Of a DNA stretch of 64,000 bases, positions 43,307 to 50,796 are shown piece after piece. This stretch comes from Vitreoscilla filiformis. GTDB taxonomy: Bacteria; Pseudomonadota; Gammaproteobacteria; Burkholderiales; Burkholderiaceae_C. A program made the translations under genes and the position numbers. The stretch covers positions 1,550,001-1,614,000 of the forward strand of contig NZ_CP022423.1 of NCBI RefSeq assembly GCF_002222655.1, in the 5' to 3' direction. The notes under the pieces were generated by a model. The model was given only the letters and a program-made list of their open reading frames with translations, had not been told where the DNA came from and did not search any database. The stretch's first letter is position 1, and the number at the start of each line of letters is the position of its first letter.

Positions 43307-43375
43307 GGCATTGGCTCCAAAAATAACGAATAAATCAGGGGGTTAGGCGCGGCTTCCAGGGCGCCAGCGGCGCGG

Positions 43376-43666
43376 CTACGTCGTGGCTTGGCGGCCCGAC
43401 GCCGTGGCAGGGCGTTGGTAGGCCGGGGCGTTGACGGCACACACGCTGCGCGTCAGCTCGCCGGCCTTCATACCCAGCAACACGGCAATGCGGTGGCTTT
43501 GGCCCCGGTGGCAGGGCTTGCGTCCTGCCAGGATTTCGTAAACCAAGCTACGGCTGACTTTGTGCTCAGCAGCCCAGGCGGAAATGGAGACGCCCTTGGC
43601 CTCAAATTCGGCGCGCGCCGCCTGGGGCGGCTTGAGCCATTGGGTGGTTTTGGTGGCGGTGCTCAT
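43376..43666 (-). CDS. Small Ner/Nlp-like DNA-binding protein
   Basis: This 96-residue protein carries a Cro-like helix-turn-helix: GVSISAWAAEHKVSRSLVYEILAGRKPCHRGQSHRIAVLLG, like the Ner and Nlp proteins that turn down early transcription in Mu-like phages. A basic, disordered tail follows. The start at ATG 43666 places the domain as expected. It is near the promoter end of the leftward operon. Confidence 0.75.
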   Translation of the reverse strand: MSTATKTTQWLKPPQAARAEFEAKGVSISAWAAEHKVSRSLVYEILAGRKPCHRGQSHRIAVLLGMKAGELTRSVCAVNAPAYQRPATASGRQATT

Positions 43667-43711
43667 GGGTGCAAAATGGTGTGAAGTGGTGTTGTGTCGA
43701 AAGGGAGAAAG

Positions 43712-44023
43712 ATGGAAAACGTTTTTACAGAAGCCGACCGGCGGGCGCTGGTGACTGCGCTGGATGCGATGCAGGCCCAGATTCGTGATCTGGAAACCGA
43801 CCATGCAGCGCTACAAGGTGTGTTGACGCTGCTAGTTCGTCTGCTGGGGGCAGAAGGGGTGATCAGCGTCGGCCAGTTGGTTCAGGAGACTCGCCAACTG
43901 GCTGAGACCCAGCCGGGCGAGCCAGAGTGGCAAGAGCGGCTGCAACAACTTGCTGGCGTTCTTGACGTGCTTTCTCCCGCTCTGAAGTCGAAATTGGCAC
44001 GTAAAGGGGCGCCGGCCCGTTGA
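43712..44023 (+). CDS. Small coiled-coil prophage protein, rightward
   Basis: This 103-residue protein has an amphipathic helix pattern throughout (ALDAMQAQIRDLETDHAALQGVL, then QLVQETRQLAETQPGEPEWQERL), so it is probably an all-helical coiled coil. GGGAGAAAG precedes ATG 43712. It runs against the early genes and overlaps the convergent 83-residue gene by 161 bp. No family was recognised. Confidence 0.6.
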   Translation: MENVFTEADRRALVTALDAMQAQIRDLETDHAALQGVLTLLVRLLGAEGVISVGQLVQETRQLAETQPGEPEWQERLQQLAGVLDVLSPALKSKLARKGAPAR

Positions 44024-44114
44024 CGGTGTGTTTGGCCCACGCCGCCACCTGGCCGCGTAACCGCAAGTACCTCAGCACCACCTTGGCGGCATAGAGGGAA
44101 AGTGTCTTGTGCAT
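43863..44114 (-). CDS. First leftward early gene, small basic protein
   Basis: This 83-residue basic protein starts MHKTLSLYAAKVVLRYLRLRGQ and has a helical, Arg/Gln-rich middle (SEREKARQERQQVVAAAL). A good ribosome binding site TAGGAGAG lies 6 nt before ATG 44114. It is first after the early promoter at 44174-44202. Two thirds of it overlap the convergent 103-residue gene, so either one may be spurious. No function was recognised. Confidence 0.5.
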   Translation of the reverse strand: MHKTLSLYAAKVVLRYLRLRGQVAAWAKHTVNGPAPLYVPISTSEREKARQERQQVVAAALATLARPAGSQPVGESPEPTGRR

Positions 44115-44173
44115 GCGTTCTCTCCTAAGGGCTAACCCGCTTCGCTGGGTGTGCGTTGTGCGGCGTTGGTGTG

Positions 44174-44202
44174 ATTGTGGGGTAGTTAACTACCCTATGC
44201 AA
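44174..44202 (-). promoter_or_regulatory. Early promoter with 16-bp operator in its spacer
   Basis: On the minus strand TTGCAT (-35, 44202-44197) and CACAAT (-10, 44179-44174) are 17 bp apart. The spacer holds the perfect palindrome GGGTAGTTAACTACCC (44180-44195). It sits between the leftward early genes and the rightward repressor gene, so repressor binding here should block the early promoter directly. Confidence 0.75.
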
Positions 44203-44213
44203 GGATTTTTTTG

Positions 44214-44648
44214 ATGAGTGTTGGAAGTCGTTTGATCGAAGAGCGAAAACGCCTTGGGATGTCTCAAGTAGCGTTTTATGAGGCTTGTGGGGTGTCAAAG
44301 AAGGCGCAGTTCAACTTTGAGAACGATGACAACCTGCCAGGCGGTGCGTACCTCATCGCAGCAGCGGAGCTTGGTGTCGATGTGCTCTATGTGCTGACAG
44401 GGAGGCGAGGAACGCCATCTGTTGCCGGCCCTGTTCTGCGTGATGGTGAAGCAGAACTGCTTGAGGGTTATAGGGCGCTGGATGCAAGGGGACGATTGAG
44501 CGTCAAGGCTTTTATTGCAGGAGTTCCATCAGGCGGTATGAGCGGGCAATCTAACGGTGGCCATGTCATCCAAGGGAGTAGCAATGTGGTAATAAGCCAT
44601 ACAGCTCCGACGCCTATACGGCGGCGGGCGAAAGTATCTGAAAAATAA
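44214..44648 (+). CDS. Prophage repressor, XRE/CI type
   Basis: This 144-residue protein has an N-terminal helix-turn-helix (about residues 3-60): LIEERKRLGMSQVAFYEACGVSKKAQFNFENDD, then a LGVDVLYVLTGRR end typical of XRE regulators. The C-terminal half is short and has no S24 peptidase, so RecA-driven self-cleavage is not expected. AAGGA at 44201-44205 precedes ATG 44214 by 8 nt. Its likely operator is the palindrome at 44180-44195. It is followed after 1 nt by the AT-rich cargo gene. Confidence 0.82.
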   Translation: MSVGSRLIEERKRLGMSQVAFYEACGVSKKAQFNFENDDNLPGGAYLIAAAELGVDVLYVLTGRRGTPSVAGPVLRDGEAELLEGYRALDARGRLSVKAFIAGVPSGGMSGQSNGGHVIQGSSNVVISHTAPTPIRRRAKVSEK

Positions 44649-44649
44649 A

Positions 44650-45237
44650 ATGAGCACATTCGAAAAAACTCTTGTGACGCAGCACTTTGCACGAGCACTA
44701 GATCCATGTAAGCGCCCATACACCAAAAGCACTCTAATTGATCAGTGTGTTTGTGGTATTGCAAGTCGCGGGCGAGATGCCACAATTGATGCTTATATGA
44801 AAGGGGTGAGAGGAGAAAAAGTTAGGAATAGAAGACGTATGTTTCCAGCAGGCCCTTTGGGTGAAATTTTATGGGGAGGAACTAATGGTGAATTGATGTA
44901 CGTACGATTTCCGGCTGCCGAAACGTTAGAGGCTCTGGGGGAGCGGCCAAATAAATTACAAGCGCTTGCACAATATTTTTGTGATAAATTAAACCAAAAT
45001 CATGAAATAAACCCTCAGCTATCGCATATTATGCAGATCGCCATGGAAATTACCACGGTAAAAATTCATGACAGTGTTATTGAGGTGTTGTGGAAAGAAA
45101 GGCAGAGGCAGCCGGAATTTATGCGAAGCGTTTTTGTATTAATTTTAGAGATAGTGAAAATTGAAGATATTGCAATGCGTAGTCGCTGGAAAGAGTTTGA
45201 CATCAAAAAACTACGGGCGACACGAATAAATGATTAG
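44650..45237 (+). CDS. AT-rich prophage cargo gene of unknown function
   Basis: This 195-residue protein is encoded by DNA visibly richer in A and T, with AAA, ATA and TTA codons unlike the neighbours. It starts MSTFEKTLVTQHFARAL and is basic and mostly helical (NKLQALAQYFCDKLNQ, SVFVLILEIVKIEDIA). No domain was recognised. It directly follows the repressor gene and should be expressed in the lysogen, so it may be a lysogenic-conversion or superinfection-exclusion gene (inference). The composition suggests recent acquisition. Confidence 0.6.
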   Translation: MSTFEKTLVTQHFARALDPCKRPYTKSTLIDQCVCGIASRGRDATIDAYMKGVRGEKVRNRRRMFPAGPLGEILWGGTNGELMYVRFPAAETLEALGERPNKLQALAQYFCDKLNQNHEINPQLSHIMQIAMEITTVKIHDSVIEVLWKERQRQPEFMRSVFVLILEIVKIEDIAMRSRWKEFDIKKLRATRIND

Positions 45238-45273
45238 ACTCGCATCCCCGCCGGGCGGGCTGGGTGGATTCAA

Positions 45274-45303
45274 AGATAGGCAATAAAACTATCAAACCTA
45301 TCT
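45274..45303 (+). promoter_or_regulatory. Inverted repeat before the late genes, candidate Mor site
   Basis: AGATAGG and CCTATCT flank 16 bp of AT-rich DNA, a perfect 7-bp dyad. It lies 41 bp before the first late gene. Mor/C-type activators bind such spaced dyads next to weak promoters, so this may be the middle/late control site. Confidence 0.55.
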
Positions 45304-45344
45304 GAGTAACAACCATCTAGCGGCCTCCACCAAAATGGGCCGCT

Positions 45345-45770
45345 ATGAATACCGCCGCCACTCCACCAGAAAAACACCTGCCCGATCCGCTGGCCAGTGC
45401 CCTGGAGCGCATGAATATGCCCGACCAGGACAAGGCCGCTCTGCGCGCAGCGTTGGCTCAGGTGATGACGCCGACACAGGAGCTGCCCGCGTCGGTGGAG
45501 GTGGCCGCTGAGCCTCCCAAATGGTGGATGCAATCGCGCACCATGCTGCTCAATGGTGTGGTGGTTGCCTTGGCCGGAACGGCTGAACTGATGCAGGTCA
45601 TCGAGCCCAACCTCGGGCTGCTGCACGACCTGCTGTCCCCATCCAGTTACGCCACAGTGCTGGCGGCTTTGGCCGGCGCCAATGCGCTGCTGCGCTGCGC
45701 CACGGCCAGCGGCATCACATTCCGCCGCCCCGCCATCCAGCAGGCCAATACCCCCCCTGCGGGAGGGTGA
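45345..45770 (+). CDS. Holin-like membrane protein
   Basis: This 141-residue protein has a soluble N-terminus of about 55 residues and then two hydrophobic segments (TMLLNGVVVALAGTAELMQ and YATVLAALAGANALLRC). Its size, topology and place as first rightward late gene suit a phage holin. No endolysin gene was seen near it. Confidence 0.6.
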   Translation: MNTAATPPEKHLPDPLASALERMNMPDQDKAALRAALAQVMTPTQELPASVEVAAEPPKWWMQSRTMLLNGVVVALAGTAELMQVIEPNLGLLHDLLSPSSYATVLAALAGANALLRCATASGITFRRPAIQQANTPPAGG

Positions 45771-45773
45771 ACC

Positions 45774-46160
45774 ATGGGCCTGCCCCTTCACACCACCACA
45801 GCCCCCAGAGAGCGACGCATGGATGATTTCAGCAACCCGAGCTTTTGGCTCAGTGCCGGCTCTACGCTGGTCAGCCTGGCCACTGCGGCGGCGGTGTGGC
45901 TGCGCAAACCGGGCGAACAAGCGCTCGGTGCGCTGGCCGCCTTTGAAACCCGCCACGCCGAACAGCATGTGGCCGCCGACAAAGAACACCGCACCCTCGT
46001 GGAACGTGTGGTGGTGGTTGAGACCAAGCTGGTCAACCTAGCGACCAAGGGGGATGTGGCCGAGGTGCGCGGTGACGTGGATGCCCTGCGCCAGGCGACT
46101 GACCGTAATGGTCAGGTGCTGGCCCGCATCGAGACCTACCTCTTGACCAACCGGGGCTGA
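45774..46160 (+). CDS. Mu gp25-like / DUF2730-type protein
   Basis: This 128-residue protein has one hydrophobic helix (SFWLSAGSTLVSLATAAAVWL) followed by a coiled coil (RHAEQHVAADKEHRTLVERVVVVETKLVNL) and a charged end (VDALRQATDRNGQVLARIETYL). This is the layout of the small DUF2730/gp25 proteins between lysis and terminase genes in Mu-like phages. Start is ATG 45774 or 45819. Confidence 0.6.
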   Translation: MGLPLHTTTAPRERRMDDFSNPSFWLSAGSTLVSLATAAAVWLRKPGEQALGALAAFETRHAEQHVAADKEHRTLVERVVVVETKLVNLATKGDVAEVRGDVDALRQATDRNGQVLARIETYLLTNRG

Positions 46161-46166
46161 ATCGCC

Positions 46167-46466
46167 ATGAAACCCTACGCCCAAGTGCAAACCGAAGACC
46201 GCCGCCTGGTGCTGCTGCGCGCCCTGGCTGCGGCCTCTCAGTACCGCGCCAACGCGCTGCTGCTGCGCCGTTACTGTGACGCGGTGGGACACACCGTCAG
46301 CGCCGATGCCGTGGCCACCGATCTGGCATGGCTGGCTGAGCAAGGCCTGGCCACCACCGAGCAGCCCCAGGGCGTGCTGGTGGCGACACTCACCCAGCGC
46401 GGGCTGGATGTGGCCGAAGGCCGGGCCAAAGTGCCCGGCGTGGCCGCACCAATGCCGGGGGCGTGA
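46167..46466 (+). CDS. Mu gp26-like winged-helix protein
   Basis: This 99-residue protein has the order helix, helix, recognition helix and wing: RALAAASQYRANALLLRRYCDAVGHTVSADAVATDLAWLAEQGLA, then GVLVATLTQRGLDVAEG. Small proteins like it lie in the same place in Mu-like phages. It is 3 bp from the next gene, so cotranscription is certain. Confidence 0.75.
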   Translation: MKPYAQVQTEDRRLVLLRALAAASQYRANALLLRRYCDAVGHTVSADAVATDLAWLAEQGLATTEQPQGVLVATLTQRGLDVAEGRAKVPGVAAPMPGA

Positions 46467-46469
46467 GCC

Positions 46470-47054
46470 ATGCCGCCCGTGGGGAAGATTGCCAAGCTGC
46501 CCGGTGACATCCGCAAGTGGCTGCACCAGACGCTGGTGGATCGCGCCTTTGGCGACATCACCGGCGTGACCGATGAGCTGCGCGATATGCTCAAGCAGGC
46601 CGGCATCAGCATGAGCATCGGCCGCAGCACAGTGGGGGATGAAAGCGCCCGGATCAAGCGAGCTGCCGAGGCCATCAAGGCCGCCACCGAAGCCACCCGG
46701 CTGATTGCAGAGACGGCCCGTGATGACGAGGACACGCGCTCAGAGGCTGCGTTGGCACTGGTGCAAACCGATGTCTTTGAAACGTTGATGGTTGTGCGCG
46801 AAAGCGAAGCCGAGAAAGACCCAGCGGCCCGGCTCAAGCTGTTGGACAAAGCGGCGTTGACGCTCACGCGCACAAGCCGTGCACGGGTAGCGCAGGCCCG
46901 CTGGCGGCAGGAGGTTGAAGAGCGCGCCAAGGCCGCCGCCGATGCCGTGGCCAAGATCACCAAGACCGGTGGGCTGACGCCGGAGCAGCAAAACGAGATC
47001 CGCGCCCGCATCCTGGGCATCACCAAAGTGCCGGCCAAGACGGCTGGGGCGTGA
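46470..47054 (+). CDS. DUF3486 protein, probable small terminase subunit
   Basis: This 194-residue protein matches the gp27 type: KIAKLPGDIRKWLHQTLVDRAFG at the N-terminus (HTH-like), GISMSIGRSTVGDES, then a helical rod with EATRLIAETARDDEDTRSEAALALVQT. In Mu-like phages this gene is just before the large terminase and probably acts as the small subunit recognising the phage end. Confidence 0.83.
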   Translation: MPPVGKIAKLPGDIRKWLHQTLVDRAFGDITGVTDELRDMLKQAGISMSIGRSTVGDESARIKRAAEAIKAATEATRLIAETARDDEDTRSEAALALVQTDVFETLMVVRESEAEKDPAARLKLLDKAALTLTRTSRARVAQARWRQEVEERAKAAADAVAKITKTGGLTPEQQNEIRARILGITKVPAKTAGA

Positions 47055-47061
47055 GGCATCC

Positions 47062-47403
47062 ATGAGCGGCGACGCCTGGAACTTGAGGGAGTACTCGACC
47101 CAGCAGTTGATCGAGGAGCTTGCCCGGCGCGCCAATGAACAACCGACGAACAAGCCGGAGCATTGGTGCCATGAATGCACTCACTTTGTGACGTGGTACG
47201 ACCAGCACCCCATGCCGCGCAAAGAGTGCCCCGACACCTACAACCCATGCACCAAAGGCCACGCCATGAAGTTCTTGCCGCCGGAAGATTACGACGACGA
47301 GTACGGCTTTTACCTCCCGGTGTGTGTTGACCGAGATTTGCAGCATGACCCATCCCGCCCAGATCCCCGCCCCGCTGTCCCTGCTCGCCCCCGGCGCCGC
47401 TGA
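47062..47403 (+). CDS. Small prophage protein with Cys/His pairs
   Basis: This 113-residue protein has the segment HWCHECTHFVTWYDQHPMPRKECPD and a later NPCTKGH, so it probably binds one zinc ion through four Cys/His ligands. The last 20 residues overlap the terminase gene in another frame and are Pro/Arg-rich. No family was recognised. Confidence 0.6.
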   Translation: MSGDAWNLREYSTQQLIEELARRANEQPTNKPEHWCHECTHFVTWYDQHPMPRKECPDTYNPCTKGHAMKFLPPEDYDDEYGFYLPVCVDRDLQHDPSRPDPRPAVPARPRRR

Positions 47404-49027
47404 TGATGCCCCACCACCCGTGCTGCTGGCCTACCAGCAGCGCTGGCTGGAAGACTCGGCGCAGCTCAAGGTCATGGAGAAAAGCCGCCGCACGGGGATG
47501 ACCTGGGCAGAAGCGGCCGACAACGTGCTGATTGCTGCCAGCGAGGGGGGGAGCAACGTGTTTTACATCTCCGCCAACCACGACATGGCGCGGGAGTACA
47601 TCGAAGCCGTGGCCATGTGGGCCAAGGCGTTCAGCTATGTGGCCAGCCAAATCGGCGAGGGCATCTTTGACGACGGCAAAGACCCCACTTCCGGCCAGCA
47701 GCGACTGATCAAAACCTATGAGGTGAGCTTCCCGGCCACCGGGCGGCGCATCGTGGCGCTGTCCAGCCGCCCCAACAACCTACGCGGTAAGCAGGGCGTG
47801 ATCGTCATCGATGAGGCCGCATTTGCCCCCGACCTGGCCGCACTGCTCAAAGCCGCGCTGGCCATGCTGTTGTGGGGCGATAAGGTGCGCATCATCAGCA
47901 CGCATGACGGGGCAGATAACCCGTTCAACGAGTTGATCCAAGACATCCGCGCGGGCAAGCGTGGGCCCCCCACACAAGCCAATGTCCACCGCGTCACGTT
48001 TGACGAGGCAGTGGAAGCGGGCCTATACAAGCGCGTGTGCCTGCGCAAAGGCCTGACCTACACCCCAGAGGCCGAAAAGGCGTGGGCCGATGGAGCCCGC
48101 AAGCTGTACGGCGATGGCGCCGCCGAGGAGCTGGACGTGATCCCCAGCAACAGCGGCAGCCGCTACCTCAGTCTGGAACTCATCAGCCAGCGCATGACCG
48201 CACCGTGGCCCGCTGCGCCCACCGGCCCGGTGATCATCCGCAAACGCTGGGGCGATGGGTTTGCCTTCCTCCCCGAGGATGTGCGCACCCACGCAGTGGC
48301 CGGCTGGCTGGCCGAGTTTGTCACCCCGCACCTACGCCGCCTGAATCCGCAACGCCCCCATGCCCTGGGGCAAGACTTTGCGCGCAGTGGTCACTTGAGC
48401 GTCATCGCGGTGGGTGAAGAGGGCGCCGACCTCATCAAGCGCGTGCGCCTGGTGCTGGAGCTGGGCAACGCGCCGTTTTCGGTGCAACGGCAAATCCTCT
48501 GGCACATCATCGACCACCTGCCGCGCTGGCGCGGTGCGGCGCTGGATGCCTCGGGCAACGGCTCGGAGCACGCCGAGGCCGCTGCGCAGCGTTACGGCGC
48601 CATGTTGGTGGAGGGTGTGAAGTTCACCGCCCAGTTCTACCTGGCCAACATGCCTAAGCTCAAAGCGGGCCTGGAGGATGGGACGCTGGACGGCATCCCC
48701 CGCGATGAGCACCTGCGCGATGACCTGCGCAGCTTCGCGCTGGACAAACGCGGCGTGCCCGTGTTGCCCGAGGAAACGATGCAAAGCGCCGGCGCCCGCG
48801 CCGCTGCGGCCGAAGGCGGTGGCAAGGGCCAAAAGCGTCACGGCGACTTTGCCATTGCGCTGCTGCTGCTGGTGTACGCCTTTGCCCGCGAGGTGGGCGA
48901 GATCGACTTCATCCCGCTGCCGGCTACCGCTAGCGCCTGGGCAGAACAGCCCGAAGAGCGCCGCCGCGATGGCCCAGGCAATGAAGACGACTGGCACGCC
49001 TTTGATCTTGACCGAGAGCGGATTTAG
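47345..49027 (+). CDS. Large terminase subunit (Mu gp28-like)
   Basis: This 560-residue packaging motor has an N-terminal ATPase (about 30-270): KSRRTGMTWAEAADNVL as Walker A-like adenine/phosphate motif and QGVIVIDEAAFAPDL as Walker B with catalytic Glu. The C-terminal nuclease has acidic residues in GQDFARSGHLSVIAV and ALDASGNGSEHAE. The order matches Mu gp28. ATG at 47345 overlaps the previous gene by 59 bp; an in-frame TTG/ATG lies upstream at 47324. Confidence 0.9.
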   Translation: MTHPAQIPAPLSLLAPGAADDAPPPVLLAYQQRWLEDSAQLKVMEKSRRTGMTWAEAADNVLIAASEGGSNVFYISANHDMAREYIEAVAMWAKAFSYVASQIGEGIFDDGKDPTSGQQRLIKTYEVSFPATGRRIVALSSRPNNLRGKQGVIVIDEAAFAPDLAALLKAALAMLLWGDKVRIISTHDGADNPFNELIQDIRAGKRGPPTQANVHRVTFDEAVEAGLYKRVCLRKGLTYTPEAEKAWADGARKLYGDGAAEELDVIPSNSGSRYLSLELISQRMTAPWPAAPTGPVIIRKRWGDGFAFLPEDVRTHAVAGWLAEFVTPHLRRLNPQRPHALGQDFARSGHLSVIAVGEEGADLIKRVRLVLELGNAPFSVQRQILWHIIDHLPRWRGAALDASGNGSEHAEAAAQRYGAMLVEGVKFTAQFYLANMPKLKAGLEDGTLDGIPRDEHLRDDLRSFALDKRGVPVLPEETMQSAGARAAAAEGGGKGQKRHGDFAIALLLLVYAFAREVGEIDFIPLPATASAWAEQPEERRRDGPGNEDDWHAFDLDRERI

Positions 49028-49184
49028 CCCGCTCCCTCCACAACACCCGCCGCCGCATCCCAATCGTGCGCCGCAATAGCCCGCCTAAACTGTTTATAAA
49101 CGTTTACAGGCCGTTGTCAGGCGCGCGGCAGGGGGTTGGAGGCACCAGCCCTGCCAATGGGCTTAAAACCGCGAAAGCCTGACC
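49028..49184 (+). promoter_or_regulatory. Structured gap before the portal gene
   Basis: No gene is seen in these 157 bp. A near-perfect 14-bp dyad TATAAACGTTTACA lies at 49095-49108. A strong stem (GGCAGGG at 49127-49133 with CCCTGCC at 49149-49155, extended inward by GGT/ACC) lies 30 bp before the portal start. It is the only long gap between head genes, so a second late promoter or an RNA control element may lie here. Confidence 0.45.
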
Positions 49185-50795
49185 ATGCCTGCCAGCACCA
49201 TCGTTGATCAGCACGGCCGCCCGTTTGAGGTGGCTCCGATGCAAGAGCAGCAGACCGCCCGCGTGGCGATGTTGCAGCGCGACTGGGCCACCCACCCGGC
49301 CAAAGGGCTGACCCCAGCACGACTGGCCAGCATCCTGCAAGACGCCGAGCAGGGTCAGCCAATGGCCCAGCTCGACCTGGCCGACGACATGCTGGAGCGC
49401 GATGGCCACGTTTATGCCGAGCTGGACAAGCGCGCTGCCGTGGTGGTGGCCACGCCGCACCAGATCGCCCCGCCACCCAACGCCAGCGCTGCCGAGAAAG
49501 CGTTGGCCGAGGAAGTGGCTGAATGGGTGGAGGAGCTGCCGCTGGCGCAGATCAAGAAAGCGGCGATGGATGCCGTTTTGAAGAGTGTTTCAGCCCAGGA
49601 AATCCGCTGGGAGATGCAAGGCGGGGCGCTGCTGCCCGTCAGCTTTGAAGCGCGTCCCACGCGCTGGCTGTGCCCGGACGAGCGCGGCACCCGCTGGAAC
49701 CTGCGCGATGGTTCCAGCGCCTACGGCCAACCGTTGCTGCCGGGTTGTTGGCTGCTGCACCGTCACCGCAGCTTGAACGGCTACATGACCCGTGACGGGC
49801 TGGTGCGGGTGCTGGCCTGGCCGCATCTTTTCAAATGGGCCAGTGACACCGACCTGATGGAGATTTTGGAAATTCTGGGTATTCCCATGCGCATCGGCAC
49901 CTTTCCGGTGGGTGCGAGCGACACGGAGAAAAGCCGCCTGATGCAGGCTGTGGTGAGCCTGGGGCGCAATGCGGCGGGGATCATGCCTGCTGGCATGAAG
50001 ATCGATCTCATCAAGGGGGCTGAGGGCACCGAGGGGCCCTACCTGTCGATGGCGCAGCGCATGGACGCGGTGCAAAGTAAAGTGATCGTGGGGCAAACGC
50101 TCACCAGTGGCGAGGGCCAGCACGGCACCCAGGCGCTGGGCAATGTGCACAACGAGGTGCGCATGGACATCCGCGATGCCGATCTGGCCCAGCTCGCCAC
50201 CACGCTGACCCAGCAGTTGCTCTGGCCGATGGTCGCGCTCAACAAACCCGGTGTTGACCCACGCCGCGCCCCGCGCTGGAAGTGGCTCACCGACCAGGCC
50301 GAAGACCTGAAGACGTTTGCCGAAAACCTGCCGAAGCTGGCCGCCGGGGGAATGCGCATTGCCGTGTCGTGGGCGCACGATCGGCTCAAAATTCCGATGG
50401 CGGCGGAAGGTCAGGCGGTGTTGGGTGCTCCCGCCCCCGCACCGTTGCTCGTTCCGCCCCCGCAGCCGGCGCCTGCCCCGGCCCCCAAGGCCGCTGCCGC
50501 ACGCGGTGCCCTGCCGCCCACCCCAGCCCATGGGCCGCATGATGTGCTGGATGATGTGATCGAGGCCGAGCTGACGCACTGGAAGCCGCTCATGGCGCCG
50601 CTGGTGCAGCCGCTGCTGGATGAGATTGACAAAGCGGCGGCATCGGGCGAATCGTTGGAGAGCTTGCGGGCACGTATGGCGCAAATGGCTGCGCGCATGG
50701 ATACACGTCCCCTGGGTGAGGCCATTGCTCGTGCGGGGCAGAAGGGCGCTGTGTTGGGAGCAGCGGATGTCAATCTGACCCAACCGGGGGTGTGA
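49185..50795 (+). CDS. Portal protein (DUF935, Mu gp29-like)
   Basis: This 536-residue protein forms the head's entry ring. Family marks are DDMLERDGHVYAELDKRA, VPHQI-like region and AYGQPLLPGCWLLHRHRSLNGYMTRDGLVRVL, then WASDTDLMEILEILGIPMRIG. The C-terminal 130 residues begin with a Pro/Ala-rich linker and end in a helix-rich part that meets the head morphogenesis protein. The gene is followed with 1 nt spacing by the MuF-like gene. Confidence 0.9.
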   Translation: MPASTIVDQHGRPFEVAPMQEQQTARVAMLQRDWATHPAKGLTPARLASILQDAEQGQPMAQLDLADDMLERDGHVYAELDKRAAVVVATPHQIAPPPNASAAEKALAEEVAEWVEELPLAQIKKAAMDAVLKSVSAQEIRWEMQGGALLPVSFEARPTRWLCPDERGTRWNLRDGSSAYGQPLLPGCWLLHRHRSLNGYMTRDGLVRVLAWPHLFKWASDTDLMEILEILGIPMRIGTFPVGASDTEKSRLMQAVVSLGRNAAGIMPAGMKIDLIKGAEGTEGPYLSMAQRMDAVQSKVIVGQTLTSGEGQHGTQALGNVHNEVRMDIRDADLAQLATTLTQQLLWPMVALNKPGVDPRRAPRWKWLTDQAEDLKTFAENLPKLAAGGMRIAVSWAHDRLKIPMAAEGQAVLGAPAPAPLLVPPPQPAPAPAPKAAAARGALPPTPAHGPHDVLDDVIEAELTHWKPLMAPLVQPLLDEIDKAAASGESLESLRARMAQMAARMDTRPLGEAIARAGQKGAVLGAADVNLTQPGV

Positions 50796-50796
50796 C

